Assembly (NCBI GenBank): GCA_964649825.1
Contig: CAZYQW010000121.1
Coordinates: forward strand, 62,001-126,000
Direction of reading: 5' to 3'
Source: CAZYQW01 sp964649825
GTDB lineage: Bacteria > Planctomycetota > B15-G4 > JADJEK01
Length of the DNA stretch: 64,000 nucleotides
Shown: positions 52,475-61,447 of the stretch, in pieces
How positions within the stretch are numbered: position 1 is the first letter of the stretch
How the letters are laid out: each line of letters starts with the position of its first letter
The notes under the pieces: model-generated
Told to the model about the DNA's origin: nothing
The model's input: only the letters and a program-made list of their open reading frames with translations
The model's database searches: none
Program-made: the position numbers and the translations under genes

Positions 52475-53394
52475 GGCGTGTACCTCAGTCCGAACGCCGC
52501 GAGCAGCACGACGCCGAGCAGGCCGAGGCCGAGCTGGCACCACGGCTCGTAGTCGTCGACCGCCTCGGCCTGCGACTTCTCCATGCGCGTCTGCTGCATC
52601 TCGTCGATGCGCTGGAACACCCGCTTCAGCCCCTCGGCGTCGCCGGGGTTGAACACTTCGCCGCCGGTGCCGGTCGAGATCTTCACGATCTCGTCGGGCG
52701 GCTCGGACTGCGAGACGTGGACCGCGTAGACCACGACGCGATCGTCGTTCAGAGCACGCGTGATCTCCTCGCTCCGACCGCTGCGCAGGTCGGAGCTGTT
52801 GCCGTCCGAGACGAGGATGATCATCCGGTCGCCGTCCTCGCGCGACGTCAGGATCCGCCGGCACGCGAGGAGCGCCTTGCCGATCTCCGTGCCGCCGAAC
52901 CAGGACGGGAGCTGGTCGGGCTTCATGAACGGAGGCGCGCAGCGGAACGCCGACACGTCGGTCGTGAGCGGGACCCAGTGGAGGACCGAGTTTCCGAAGA
53001 ACGTCAAGCCGAACGCGTCGCCGTCGCGGTAGTCGAGGAAGTCGTTGATCGCCTCCATCGAGGCGTCGTAGCGCGTGCCGTCCTCGAAGCGCGCGGTCAT
53101 GCTGCCCGACACGTCGACGCAGAACTCGATGTTCGTAAGCACCCTCTTCGACCGCGGCTCGTCCCAGCGCTGCGGCCCGGCGAGGATGAGGATCACCACG
53201 GCGAGGACGAGCGGCGCGAACGACTCCGCGGCGCGGATCGTGAACTGGAGCCAGGCCCCGGAGCCTCCCGCGCCATGATCGAACGGCAGAGCGACGCCGC
53301 GCCCGCGCCGCGTCCAGATCCACGCGAGGAGGAGCGCCGGGACGAGCAGGAGGAAGAGGACCGGCTTGTGGCGAAACGGCGCGAGGAGCTCCAT
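52468..53394 (-). CDS. BatA-like membrane protein with VWA domain
   Basis: 308 residues from the ATG at 53394 (SD GGAGG). Membrane segments at about 12-28 (PVLFLLLVPALLLAWIW) and 53-72 (SFAPLVLAVVILILAGP), the usual BatA start. VWA domain about 85-270: MIDAS in IEFCVDVSGSMTARF, the Thr in GGTEIGKALLACRRIL and MIILVSDGNSSD. C-terminal membrane helix LGLGLLGVVLLAAFGL. In MoxR systems the ATPase is thought to load metal or remodel the partners of such VWA proteins. Confidence 0.9.
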   Translation of the reverse strand: MELLAPFRHKPVLFLLLVPALLLAWIWTRRGRGVALPFDHGAGGSGAWLQFTIRAAESFAPLVLAVVILILAGPQRWDEPRSKRVLTNIEFCVDVSGSMTARFEDGTRYDASMEAINDFLDYRDGDAFGLTFFGNSVLHWVPLTTDVSAFRCAPPFMKPDQLPSWFGGTEIGKALLACRRILTSREDGDRMIILVSDGNSSDLRSGRSEEITRALNDDRVVVYAVHVSQSEPPDEIVKISTGTGGEVFNPGDAEGLKRVFQRIDEMQQTRMEKSQAEAVDDYEPWCQLGLGLLGVVLLAAFGLRYTPW

Positions 53395-53396
53395 CG

Positions 53397-54194
53397 TCAC
53401 GCCTCCGTTCGCGCTGGCGCCGCCGCGTACGGCCGGAGCAGCTCGCGCAGGTCGGCGGCCGCGGTCGGGGACGGATGGTGGAGCCACTCCTCGACGCGTC
53501 GCAGGAGCGGCCCCGCCTCCGCGTGCTCCTTGAGCCGCGCGAGAGCGTCGCTCGGGCGCACGTCGTCGAGTCCGAGCCGCCGCCTCCAGTAGGCGACCAG
53601 CAGCATCTCGAGCTCGGCGTGATCCTCTGGCGTTCCGCGCCCGCTCGACGCCCGTTCGACGAGCGGTCGCAGGCGCTCGGCCATCGTGACCGGCCGTGCG
53701 GCCTCCTCGACCTCGCGCCGCCGCTTCGTGCGACGGACGAGCAGGATCGTGAGGAAGCCGACGATCCACGTGACCGCACCGAGCGCGATCCACGTCCGGT
53801 AGCCGCCGAGAGCGGGGATCTCGCCGGAGTCGAGCCGGTTCGGCAGGATCTGACCGTCCGGGAGGACCGAGCGGATCGTCACCGGAATCGCCGGCAGGTC
53901 GTCGGTGGCCGAGCCGTCCCGCCGCGCGAGGAACGTCCGCAGGTCGAACGTCCCCGCCTCGAGCCCCCAGTAGACGAGGCTGTAGCGCAAGCGATCGCCG
54001 TGCGGCGCGACGCTCGCCACGCGCAACGCGATCGGCGACTTGAAGTCGGTCTCCTTCGGCTCCAGCTCGCCGCCGGGAAGGACGAGCTCGTCGATCCGCC
54101 CCGGCATCCCGATCGGAACGTCGCGCGTGTCCTCGGCTCGCGCGAGAGGCGCGACCGCGATCACGACGGCGAGCCAGGGGCGCCGGCGGTTCAT
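53397..54194 (-). CDS. membrane protein of the MoxR/VWA operon (DUF4381-like position)
   Basis: 265 residues from the ATG overlapping the DUF58 stop (ATGA at 54191-54194). Signal peptide (PWLAVVIAVAPLARA), periplasmic beta domain (IALRVASVAPHGDRLRYSLV), one membrane segment at about residues 130-148 (WIALGAVTWIVGFLTILLV), then a cytoplasmic helical domain (ELEMLLVAYWRRRLGLDDVR, EWLHHPSPTAAADLRELL). Proteins with this topology occupy the slot between DUF58 and the VWA genes in many Bat operons. It ends two bases before the next ATG. Confidence 0.8.
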   Translation of the reverse strand: MNRRRPWLAVVIAVAPLARAEDTRDVPIGMPGRIDELVLPGGELEPKETDFKSPIALRVASVAPHGDRLRYSLVYWGLEAGTFDLRTFLARRDGSATDDLPAIPVTIRSVLPDGQILPNRLDSGEIPALGGYRTWIALGAVTWIVGFLTILLVRRTKRRREVEEAARPVTMAERLRPLVERASSGRGTPEDHAELEMLLVAYWRRRLGLDDVRPSDALARLKEHAEAGPLLRRVEEWLHHPSPTAAADLRELLRPYAAAPARTEA

Positions 54195-55051
54195 CGGGCG
54201 CCTCGCTGGAGCAGGCCGCGCGCGTGGAAGAAGCGACGCAGGTCGGCGACGTACGGCCGATCGGTCCGAATGACGAGGTGGTCGATGCCGCTTCGCTTCA
54301 ACGCGGCGTCGATCGACGGCTGGTCGAGGTGGCGGCGGCGGCCGTGGGTCACGATCTCGCGCCCGGTCTCGGCCTCGCGAGCTCGCAGGAAGCCGGCGCC
54401 TTTCAGGCTCCATTCGGCCGGGTCGACGAACTGCAGCACCGCGCAGTCATGCAGTCGCGACAACCGTTTCAACCCGTTGAGCGCGGCGTCGTCGTGGAGG
54501 TCGGAGAGCACGATCATCAGCACGCGCTCCGCCAGGCTCGGCGTGATCTCGCGGATGCGCCGAGCCAGCGTCGTCGGCTCGTCGAAGCGATAGCGGACGA
54601 GCTGCATCATCCATTGCATGACGTGATTCCGCGACAGGCTCGGACGGACGAGGAGGTCGCGGCCGCCGACGCCGACGACGCCGACCGGGCTGACGCGGTC
54701 GAGACACGCGAGCGCGATCCCCCCGGCGATGAACACCGCCGTCCGGTACTTGCTCCACGCGTGCGAGGCGATCGTCATCGACGCCGAAGTATCGAGGAGC
54801 AGGTAGCACGGCATCCGCTTTGGCGACTCGAACTCCTTCACGAACACTCGTCCGGCGCGCGCGGTGACGCGCCAGTCGATGCTGCGGACCGGATCGCCCC
54901 ACTCGTACGGCCGGGACTGGACGTACTCCACCCCGGAGCCGACGAACGCGGAGTGGTCGGTGCCGTAGCTCAGGCTCGTCGCGAGCCGCTTGATCGCGAT
55001 CTCGAACCGGCGCGAGTCGAGTGCGTCGATGCCGTCGAGTTCTGCTTCCAT
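54191..55051 (-). CDS. DUF58 / VWA-like protein of the MoxR operon
   Basis: 286 residues. The DUF58 signature is present: SRPYEWGDPVRSIDWRVTAR, preceded by the canonical S-x-x-x-G-x-x region (SYGTDHSAFVGSGVEYVQ). A VWA-type fold follows: CYLLLDTSASM, LIVLSDLHDD-like VLMIVLSDLHDDAALNG. No membrane segment, so cytoplasmic. It begins 27 bases after the moxR stop. Confidence 0.93.
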   Translation of the reverse strand: MEAELDGIDALDSRRFEIAIKRLATSLSYGTDHSAFVGSGVEYVQSRPYEWGDPVRSIDWRVTARAGRVFVKEFESPKRMPCYLLLDTSASMTIASHAWSKYRTAVFIAGGIALACLDRVSPVGVVGVGGRDLLVRPSLSRNHVMQWMMQLVRYRFDEPTTLARRIREITPSLAERVLMIVLSDLHDDAALNGLKRLSRLHDCAVLQFVDPAEWSLKGAGFLRAREAETGREIVTHGRRRHLDQPSIDAALKRSGIDHLVIRTDRPYVADLRRFFHARGLLQRGAR

Positions 55052-55078
55052 TCCGGTCCTCGTCGAGCTTGCCCTTCG

Positions 55079-56158
55079 TCAGCGGTCCTTCACCGCCGCG
55101 GTGCGCCCGTTCGTCGGCCGCGGCTCCCGAGCCGCGCGGACGGAGGGGGTGGTCGCGCCCATCGACCTCAGGATCTCGTCGAGGACGTCCTTCGTGGTCC
55201 GGCCGTCGGCGAGCGCTTCGTACTTCAAACGCATGCGATGCAGGATGACGTCATCGGCGAGCGCGAACAGGTCCTCCGGCGCGACGTAGGAGCGGCCGCG
55301 GATCAGCGCCCGCGCGCGCGATGCCTTGATGAGCGAGATTCCGGCCCGCGGACTTCCGCCCAGGTCCACGCTCTCGTGGGTGCGCGTGCGGTGGACGACC
55401 TCGACGACGTGCTCCAGGAACGTCTCGCTGACGTGGACGCGGTGGACGGCCTCCATCGCGGCCACGAGGTCCTCCGGCGCGCCGACCGGCTCCTTGTCGA
55501 GCACGTCGAACTCGGTCTGCACGATCGCCCCCTTGTCCTCCTTCATCACCGCGAGCCGCGAGTTGCGCCGCAGCACCTCGCGCTCCTCGTCGGGCGTCGG
55601 GTAGTCGAGCCGATGCAGGAGCATGAAGCGGTCGAGCTGCGCCTCGGGCAGCTCGAACGTCCCCGCCTGCTCGACCGGGTTCTGAGTGGCGATGACGAGG
55701 AACGGCGCGGGCAGCTTGAACGTCTCGTTGCCGATGGTGACCTTGCGTTCCTGCATGGCCTCGAGCAACGCGCCCTGCACCTTCGGAGCGGCGCGGTTGA
55801 TTTCGTCGGCGAGGAGCAGGTTGGTGAAGATCGGCCCCTTGTGGACCCGGAAGTCGTTCGTCCGCGGATCGAGCACCTCCGAGCCGAGGATGTCGGACGG
55901 CAGCAGGTCGATCGTGAACTGGACGCGCGCGAACTCGAGGTCGATCGTCTTCGAGAGGACCGAGACGAGGAGCGTCTTCGCCAGCCCCGGCACCCCCTGG
56001 AGCAGGACGTGCCCGCCAGTGAAGAGCGCGATCAACAGGCGCTCGACGACCACGTCCTGGCCGACGACCACCGTCGCCACCCGCTCGCGCACGTCCTGCA
56101 CGAAACGCTTGGTGCGTTCGAAGTCGACGGCCGCGGCCGGATCGGATCTTGAATCCAT
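55079..56158 (-). CDS. MoxR-family AAA+ ATPase
   Basis: 359 residues from the ATG at 56158, preceded by GGAGGGG. MoxR proteins are chaperone-like ATPases acting with VWA proteins. Walker A GGHVLLQGVPGLAKTLLVSV, Walker B NLLLADEINRAAPKVQGALL, sensor 1 LVIATQNPVEQAGTFELPEA, arginine finger region AQLDRFMLL, and lid motif RAGISLIKASRARALIRGR. First gene of the MoxR - DUF58 - membrane protein - VWA - VWA - unknown - unknown operon. Confidence 0.96.
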   Translation of the reverse strand: MDSRSDPAAAVDFERTKRFVQDVRERVATVVVGQDVVVERLLIALFTGGHVLLQGVPGLAKTLLVSVLSKTIDLEFARVQFTIDLLPSDILGSEVLDPRTNDFRVHKGPIFTNLLLADEINRAAPKVQGALLEAMQERKVTIGNETFKLPAPFLVIATQNPVEQAGTFELPEAQLDRFMLLHRLDYPTPDEEREVLRRNSRLAVMKEDKGAIVQTEFDVLDKEPVGAPEDLVAAMEAVHRVHVSETFLEHVVEVVHRTRTHESVDLGGSPRAGISLIKASRARALIRGRSYVAPEDLFALADDVILHRMRLKYEALADGRTTKDVLDEILRSMGATTPSVRAAREPRPTNGRTAAVKDR

Positions 56159-56331
56159 GGGACCCCTCCGTCGAGAGCACCAACGGCATTGGACGGGACG
56201 TCCCGCCGGTTTCTCACCGCATTCTGCGGATTTCGGCCCGTCGCGGGAACCCCGGTCCATAGCGATCGCTCGAACGTCCGCGGCTGGAGCGACCGGGACG
56301 TCGCCGTGGCAGCGGGAGATCGGGCGCCGGC

Positions 56332-57912
56332 CTACTCCACCTCCCGCAGAACGGGAAACCCGTGGCCCTCGTGGACCCATGGATCGAAGAACCCCCACGT
56401 CACCAACCCGTCATCCGACTCCGGCTCGAGCAGATAGAGCGCGAGCGTGCCGAGCGGCTGTGCCATCGGTACCCGATACCATCCGGTTCCGACCACCCGT
56501 CGCTCCCGGCGCGGCGTCGCCTCGATCGTCACCTCGTGACGCCCCTGGAACTCCCGGTCCGCCCGCTCGACCCGATCGATCCGGTAGACCTCGCACGCGA
56601 CCGGCCGCTCGACCGGCTCCTCTTCGACGCGCACGCCGTGCTGCCGGAGCTTCTCGACGATCGTCTCGAGCTCGCCGGGGACGAGGTAGGCGCGCGGCCG
56701 GCTGACGGTGAGGGTCGGGCGGAAGCGCCCGAAGTGCGTCACCGCGTAGTCGACCGCGATTCCGGTCGACGTCTCGTTCCATCCGTCGCGGTAGGTGAGC
56801 TCGCTCGGGATCACGACCGAGCCGGAGAACGCCGCGATCTCGTGGCGGATGCCGACCCGCTCCGTGCCGTCGGCCCGCTCGCCCGCCGCGATCACCTCGG
56901 CCCGTGCCCGCGCCCGCAACGAGCGGATCGTCGCCGCGTTCTCGACCGCGTACCCCGCGCACTCGCGGACGAACTCGAGCGTGGCGCGAACGCGATCCTC
57001 GAACGACGCGTACGCGTACGCTTCGCTGAGGATCGAGAGGTGGCCGCGGAGCCCGCGGTACGGCGCGCCGAACCGGGGCTGCGACGAGTACGTCATCCAC
57101 TTCGTCTTGTCGCGGTCGAAGTTGCCGTAGAAGAACGTGCGGTCGCCGGTCCGCTCGCGGAGACGCGCGCTGACGGCGGGGAGCAGGACGTCGCGCGTCC
57201 ACTCGAGCGGCGCGAGCGGACCGGACGGGTTCTGCGGAGCCGCGTAGGTCAGCACGAACCGGTGGATCGAGCCGTTGGTCGTGTGGGTGTCGATCACGAG
57301 GTCGGGGTCCCACGCGTTCAGGAGCAGGACGTGCGCGCGGGCCTCCGGACTGTCGAGCTTCATGTAGTCGCGGTTCAGATCGAGTCCCTGTGCGTTCGGC
57401 CGCTGTCCCATTCCGTCCTCGGGACCGTTCTGTCCCGGCCGGTTGTCCTTCGCGACGCGCTCGTTGCCGTCGGCGTTGTAGATCGGCGCGATCAACAGGA
57501 TCGAGCCGCGGAGCAAGGCGCGGCCCTCGGCCGAGTCCGGATCGGTGAGGTCGCGCGCCCACATCAACAGTGCTTCCTTGCCGCAGACCTCGCCGGCGTG
57601 GATGTTCCCGAACGCGAACAGGATCAGCTTGCCGCTGGCTCGCGCTGCCGCGGCGTCGGCGATCGGCGGGTCCGAGAGAACGAGGAGCGGGATCTCCCGT
57701 CCTTCGACTGTGCGGCCCAGCGAATCGAGGCGCACGAGCGGAGATCGCGTCGCGAGGGCGCGGCAGAAGCGAACCACATCGTCGTACCGCGTCGTCGCGC
57801 GGTAGCGCGAGAGCTCGGCGGAGGTCTGGAGGTCGCTCCTGGCGGCGGCGGTCCCCGTGAACGCGGTGCACCACGCGACGGCGACGAGGACGAACGATCG
57901 GATGCGGCTCAT
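56332..57912 (-). CDS. secreted zinc carboxypeptidase, M14 family
   Basis: 526 residues. Signal peptide FVLVAVAWCTAFTGTAAA. The catalytic domain (about 30-330) has the zinc pair in FGNIHAGEVCGKEALLMWAR (HxxE), the substrate-binding NRDY in LDLNRDYMKLD, and the third zinc ligand in LVIDTHTTNGS. The C-terminal 180 residues are an extra beta-rich region ending in VTWGFFDPWVHEGHGFPVLR. It probably cleaves peptides in the periplasm or outside. A sulfatase remnant lies just upstream on the same strand. Confidence 0.92.
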   Translation of the reverse strand: MSRIRSFVLVAVAWCTAFTGTAAARSDLQTSAELSRYRATTRYDDVVRFCRALATRSPLVRLDSLGRTVEGREIPLLVLSDPPIADAAAARASGKLILFAFGNIHAGEVCGKEALLMWARDLTDPDSAEGRALLRGSILLIAPIYNADGNERVAKDNRPGQNGPEDGMGQRPNAQGLDLNRDYMKLDSPEARAHVLLLNAWDPDLVIDTHTTNGSIHRFVLTYAAPQNPSGPLAPLEWTRDVLLPAVSARLRERTGDRTFFYGNFDRDKTKWMTYSSQPRFGAPYRGLRGHLSILSEAYAYASFEDRVRATLEFVRECAGYAVENAATIRSLRARARAEVIAAGERADGTERVGIRHEIAAFSGSVVIPSELTYRDGWNETSTGIAVDYAVTHFGRFRPTLTVSRPRAYLVPGELETIVEKLRQHGVRVEEEPVERPVACEVYRIDRVERADREFQGRHEVTIEATPRRERRVVGTGWYRVPMAQPLGTLALYLLEPESDDGLVTWGFFDPWVHEGHGFPVLREVE

Positions 57913-57934
57913 CGCGACAGGGTACGAAAGCGGG

Positions 57935-58117
57935 TCAGGAAGTCAGCAGGTCATCCATGCACGCGGACAACCTCTGCCACGCTCCCAGCGCCGCCGGATT
58001 CGGCGGGCCGGGGGAGAGCAGGTCGACCTTCTCTCCCGGGTCGTTGACGAGGTCGTAGAGGAACTCGATCGAAGCCGACGACGCCTGGCGGCGGATGTAC
58101 TGAACTGATCGTTCCGG
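57935..58117 (-). pseudogene. C-terminal remnant of a sulfatase
   Basis: A frame of about 60 codons between the M14 gene and the SGNH-like gene encodes QYIRRQASSASIEFLYDLVN followed by DPGEKVDLLS and a helical end ACMDDLLTS before TGA at 57935-57937. The string LYDLVNDPGEKVDL is the standard C-terminal motif of type I sulfatases (usually LYDLxxDPxExxNL). A TGA in this frame at about 58118-58120 cuts off anything upstream, where the SGNH-like gene now lies in another frame. The catalytic N-terminus (C/S-x-P-x-R) is absent, so this is a dead fragment left by a deletion or replacement. Confidence 0.8.
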
Positions 58118-58127
58118 ACCGCCCGCG

Positions 58128-59687
58128 TCAGAGTCGCGCGGTCAGCGAGACGAGGCGGCACGCGACGAGGAGCTCGTGCCCCATGACGCGCGCGACCGTC
58201 CAGCTCGAAGGGACCAGTCGGACCTCGATGCACGGCGAGCCGCCGCCCTCGGCGGGCACCGCGAACGTGGCGCGCGCACGGCCCGGGACGTGCATCGTTC
58301 CCACGAACGTTCCGTCGATCTCGACGGCGACGTCGATCGCGGCGGCGTGGCGCGACCCCAGCGGTGCGAGCTCGACCTCGATCTCGCGGCACGGCCGCGG
58401 CAGCATCGCCAGCAGCCGAGCCCCGATCGTGCCGTCCGGGTTGAGCCCGCCGTAGACCTGCGTGCATCCGCGGCCGGTGCTCGGCTCGATGCTCGACTGG
58501 AGCATGGCCTGGAACCGCTCGCGCCGGGCCGCGGCGCCAGCGGTCACCTGCGCGGGCGTACGCGCCGCCGCTCGCGCGGCCGCGAATGGCGCGCCTACCG
58601 GTGGTCGTGGTCGGTCCTCCCCGCGCGCCACGAAGCCTCGCTCGAGCAGTTCGTCGACGATCCAACGCGCGCAGGCGTCGGCACAGGCGGCGTTCGGATG
58701 CGGGTCGCGCTCGAGGCCGAACTCCGGCCGCATCTGATGGAGCAGGACCACGCACGCCAGCTCCGGGCGATCGCGGACGAGCCGCTCGCGCACGAAGTAG
58801 GCGTGGCCTTTGTCGGACTCCGAGTCGCCCTCGAGCCACGCGACGAGCAGTCGGCCGTCGCGCGCACGCAGGACGTCGTCGAGACGCAGGAGCAAGCGCG
58901 CGTTGTCATCGTGACGGCGGTTCGACTCGCGGCTCAGGTCGGAGGTCAGCGCGGTCGCCCCGAGCTCGTACATCGAGACCGCGTCCGGAGCGTCGCCCCG
59001 TCGCACGCGGTCGGCCAGGGCGAGCACGAACGCGTGGACCATCTCGGTGCCGACCACGAGGAGCGGATCCTCCGCGGCCGGGTCATGCGAGAGGCGCGTG
59101 CGCCCGGACGCATCCGGGGAGAACGTGTCCGCGGTGTCGTTGCCGATCGGGATCGCGACCACGACGTCCGGGTCGTAGGAGGAGAGATTCTCCTCGAGGA
59201 ACGACGTCGAGTTGCGGAGGTTCCAACCCGGCACGGCGACCGTCTCGGCCACGACCCGCGGGGCAGAGGGGCCGCGGACCTCGTTCAGATGAACCTCGAT
59301 GCGGGCCGCGATCGTCTCGTCGTCCGCCAGACCGACGCCGAACGCCACCGAGTCCCCGACCACCGCGATTCGAACCGCGTTCGGCGGGATCTCGCCGGGT
59401 CGGATGCGCGTCCCGCGCGGCCCGACCCGGAATTCGCGGTCGAGGATTCGATGGGTGCCCGGCCGGAAGACGTAGCCGATGCGCGGGTCGACGTGGGACC
59501 GGTACGTGCCGGTCGACGACTTCTGTGCCTCCTCCGCGCCCGCCGCGAGCGCCTCGGCGAAGTCGAGCAGAGGTCGCGGTCGCAGCGACCGCCCGAGGAA
59601 CAACGACAGCGCACCCTCCCCGATCAGGACGGTGAGGACGGCGGCCACGAGCAGGATGGCGATGCGGGGCAGGAGTCGCGAAAGCAC
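58128..59687 (-). CDS. membrane-anchored SGNH/GDSL hydrolase-like protein
   Basis: 519 residues from GTG 59687 (AGGGA upstream); the frame is open further but would cover the start of the divergent hydrolase gene. N-terminal membrane segment (RIAILLVAAVLTVLIGEGAL). SGNH-type domain from about residue 85: block I Ser in IRIAVVGDSVAFGVGLAD, an Asn in AIPIGNDTAD, and a C-terminal DPHPN (RDPHPNAACADACARWIVDE) that fits the DxxH block V. A C-terminal beta module of about 120 residues follows (MLPRPCREIEVELAPLGS, FVGTMHVPGRARATFAVP). Similar proteins act as esterases or acyl-removing enzymes on cell-surface glycans. Confidence 0.82.
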   Translation of the reverse strand: MLSRLLPRIAILLVAAVLTVLIGEGALSLFLGRSLRPRPLLDFAEALAAGAEEAQKSSTGTYRSHVDPRIGYVFRPGTHRILDREFRVGPRGTRIRPGEIPPNAVRIAVVGDSVAFGVGLADDETIAARIEVHLNEVRGPSAPRVVAETVAVPGWNLRNSTSFLEENLSSYDPDVVVAIPIGNDTADTFSPDASGRTRLSHDPAAEDPLLVVGTEMVHAFVLALADRVRRGDAPDAVSMYELGATALTSDLSRESNRRHDDNARLLLRLDDVLRARDGRLLVAWLEGDSESDKGHAYFVRERLVRDRPELACVVLLHQMRPEFGLERDPHPNAACADACARWIVDELLERGFVARGEDRPRPPVGAPFAAARAAARTPAQVTAGAAARRERFQAMLQSSIEPSTGRGCTQVYGGLNPDGTIGARLLAMLPRPCREIEVELAPLGSRHAAAIDVAVEIDGTFVGTMHVPGRARATFAVPAEGGGSPCIEVRLVPSSWTVARVMGHELLVACRLVSLTARL

Positions 59688-59751
59688 GAGGAGAGTATCC
59701 CTCGCAACGGTGACGGGAGCAAGGTGCGCATCGAATGCGTACGATGCCGCG

Positions 59752-60876
59752 ATGTCGTTCGCCCTCTCGTCGATCCTCTTCTTCGCCGGCGTCTCCGCCG
59801 CGGCCGTCCTCGCCGGGGCCGTGATCACTTGGCTGTTCGCGCGGGTCGTGCTGCGCCGCCGCTTCTCGCGCTACTGGCGGAAGTTCCTCCGGGCGCACCT
59901 CGTGCTCGTTCCCGTCTACCTGCTCCTTGTTCCCCCGGTCGCGTTCGCGGTCTTCATCCGCATGGGGCTCGGCACTCGACACGACGAGGTCGGGTACGAG
60001 GGCCCCCGCGTCGACGCCGCCGGCGTGTGGCATTTCCAGAGCCGGACGTCGCTCGACGGCGAGCGAGCCGGGCGCGCGGCCGGTACGAACGGCGGCGGGT
60101 CGATCGCTCCGACGCCGCGCTACCCCGAGCGCGGCGTCGTCCTCGAGGCCGACGACGGCGTGCGGCTGAACGCCTACTTCGTGCCGGCGGCCGGCGAGGC
60201 GCGGTTCGCGGCGGTCGCGGTGCATGGGCTGTTCCGCGGCGGGCTCGAGCTCGAGACGGTCGCGGCGATGATCAACCGGCTCGGCGGCGACGTGCTGATG
60301 CTCGAGATGCGCAACCACGGGCGCAGTGGTCACGCGTGTCCGTCGTTCGGCCTGCGGGAGAGTCGCGACGTGGTCGCCGCCGCGCGCTACCTGACCGAGC
60401 GGCGCCCTGAGCTTCCGTTGATCCTCTACGGAGTGAGCCTTGGATCGGCGGCGGTCGCGCTCGCCGCGCCGCGCGTGATGGAGGCGGACGGCGTGGTCCT
60501 CGACGCGCCGTTCCCAACCTTCATGGACGTCTTCGATCACCTGGCCGGGGAACGCCTTGGGTTCTTCGAGCCGTACCGCTCGCTGCTGCTGTGGTCCGTC
60601 GAGCTGCTCTGCGCCTTCGACGCCGGGGACGTCCGGCCGGTCGACGCGGCGGCGTCGCTCGACCCCTCGCTGCCGGTCCTCGTCATCGGCGCCGGCGAAG
60701 ACGATCGCGCTCCGCCCGAGGACGTCCGCCGCGTCTACGCGGCGCTCCGCGCGCCGGAGGGGACCAAGGAGCTCTGGATCGAGACGACCGCCGAGCACGG
60801 AAAGGTGTGGGAAGTGGCGCCGGATCGCTACGAGGCGCGGCTCTCCGGTCTGATCGACCGAGCGCTCACGCGCTGA
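59752..60876 (+). CDS. membrane-anchored alpha/beta hydrolase
   Basis: 374 residues. Two N-terminal membrane segments (LSSILFFAGVSAAAVLAGAV and LVLVPVYLLLVPPVAFAVFI), then an alpha/beta hydrolase fold: oxyanion region AVAVHGLFRGG, nucleophile elbow LILYGVSLGSAAVALAA (Ser in GVSLGS), acid in VLVIGAGEDDRAP and His in TTAEHGKVWE. All three triad positions are present. Divergent from the SGNH-like gene, with 64 bases between starts, and convergent with the ECF gene, whose stop overlaps it by 11 bases. Confidence 0.9.
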   Translation: MSFALSSILFFAGVSAAAVLAGAVITWLFARVVLRRRFSRYWRKFLRAHLVLVPVYLLLVPPVAFAVFIRMGLGTRHDEVGYEGPRVDAAGVWHFQSRTSLDGERAGRAAGTNGGGSIAPTPRYPERGVVLEADDGVRLNAYFVPAAGEARFAAVAVHGLFRGGLELETVAAMINRLGGDVLMLEMRNHGRSGHACPSFGLRESRDVVAAARYLTERRPELPLILYGVSLGSAAVALAAPRVMEADGVVLDAPFPTFMDVFDHLAGERLGFFEPYRSLLLWSVELLCAFDAGDVRPVDAAASLDPSLPVLVIGAGEDDRAPPEDVRRVYAALRAPEGTKELWIETTAEHGKVWEVAPDRYEARLSGLIDRALTR

Positions 60877-61441
60877 GCTTCGCGGCCAGCCACGCGCGTG
60901 CGACGCGCCACTCGGCTTCGACGGTCGAGACCGAGACGCCGAGCGCGTTCGCCGCCTCGGCGACGGAGAGTCCGGCGAAGAACCGGAGCTCGACCACGCG
61001 CGCCTGCCGCCCGCTCAACTTCGTGAGCTGTCCGAGCGCGTCGTCCAGCGCGATCAGGTCGACCGTGGCGCCGTCGCCGCCGGCGCGGATCGCCTCGTTC
61101 AGGGTGACGCGCTCCCAGTGCTCGCCGCGCTTCTCCGTTCGCTTCGCGCGCGCGTTGTCGACCAGGATGCGTCGCATCGCCTGCGCGGCGATGCACAGGA
61201 AGTGCGTCTGGCTCTCGTAGCTCGCGTCGTGCTGATCGACGAGACGGAGGAACGCCTCGTGCACCAGTGCGGTCGGCTGGAGCGTGTGGTTCGCTCGCTC
61301 GTCGTTCATGCACCGCGCGGCGATGCGGCGCAGCTCGGTGTACACCAACGGGAGGAGCTTCTCCGCCGCGGAAGAATCGGCGCCGGCGCCGAGCCGCCGC
61401 AAGAGCTGCGTCACTTCGTCTCTCGCCTCGATCTCACTCAT
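60866..61441 (-). CDS. ECF-type sigma factor, TIGR02999-like
   Basis: 191 residues. Region 2 contains LLPLVYTELRRIAARCMNDE, LQPTALVHEAFLRLVDQ and FLCIAAQAMRRILVDNARAK, the pattern of the planctomycete/acidobacterial ECF group TIGR02999, in which LxPTALVHEAYLRL is diagnostic. Region 4: LSGRQARVVELRFFAGLSVA, then GVSVSTVEAEWRVARAWL. These sigma factors often work with Ser/Thr kinases rather than a classical anti-sigma; the nearest kinase here is 46 kb away. It starts 6 bases after aat ends. Confidence 0.92.
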   Translation of the reverse strand: MSEIEARDEVTQLLRRLGAGADSSAAEKLLPLVYTELRRIAARCMNDERANHTLQPTALVHEAFLRLVDQHDASYESQTHFLCIAAQAMRRILVDNARAKRTEKRGEHWERVTLNEAIRAGGDGATVDLIALDDALGQLTKLSGRQARVVELRFFAGLSVAEAANALGVSVSTVEAEWRVARAWLAAKLSA

Positions 61442-61447
61442 CGGTGG

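Noticed and set aside
51413..53779. 788-residue frame containing the second VWA protein
   Set aside because: Codons upstream of GTG 52474 lie inside the first VWA gene in another frame and give Arg-rich nonsense.
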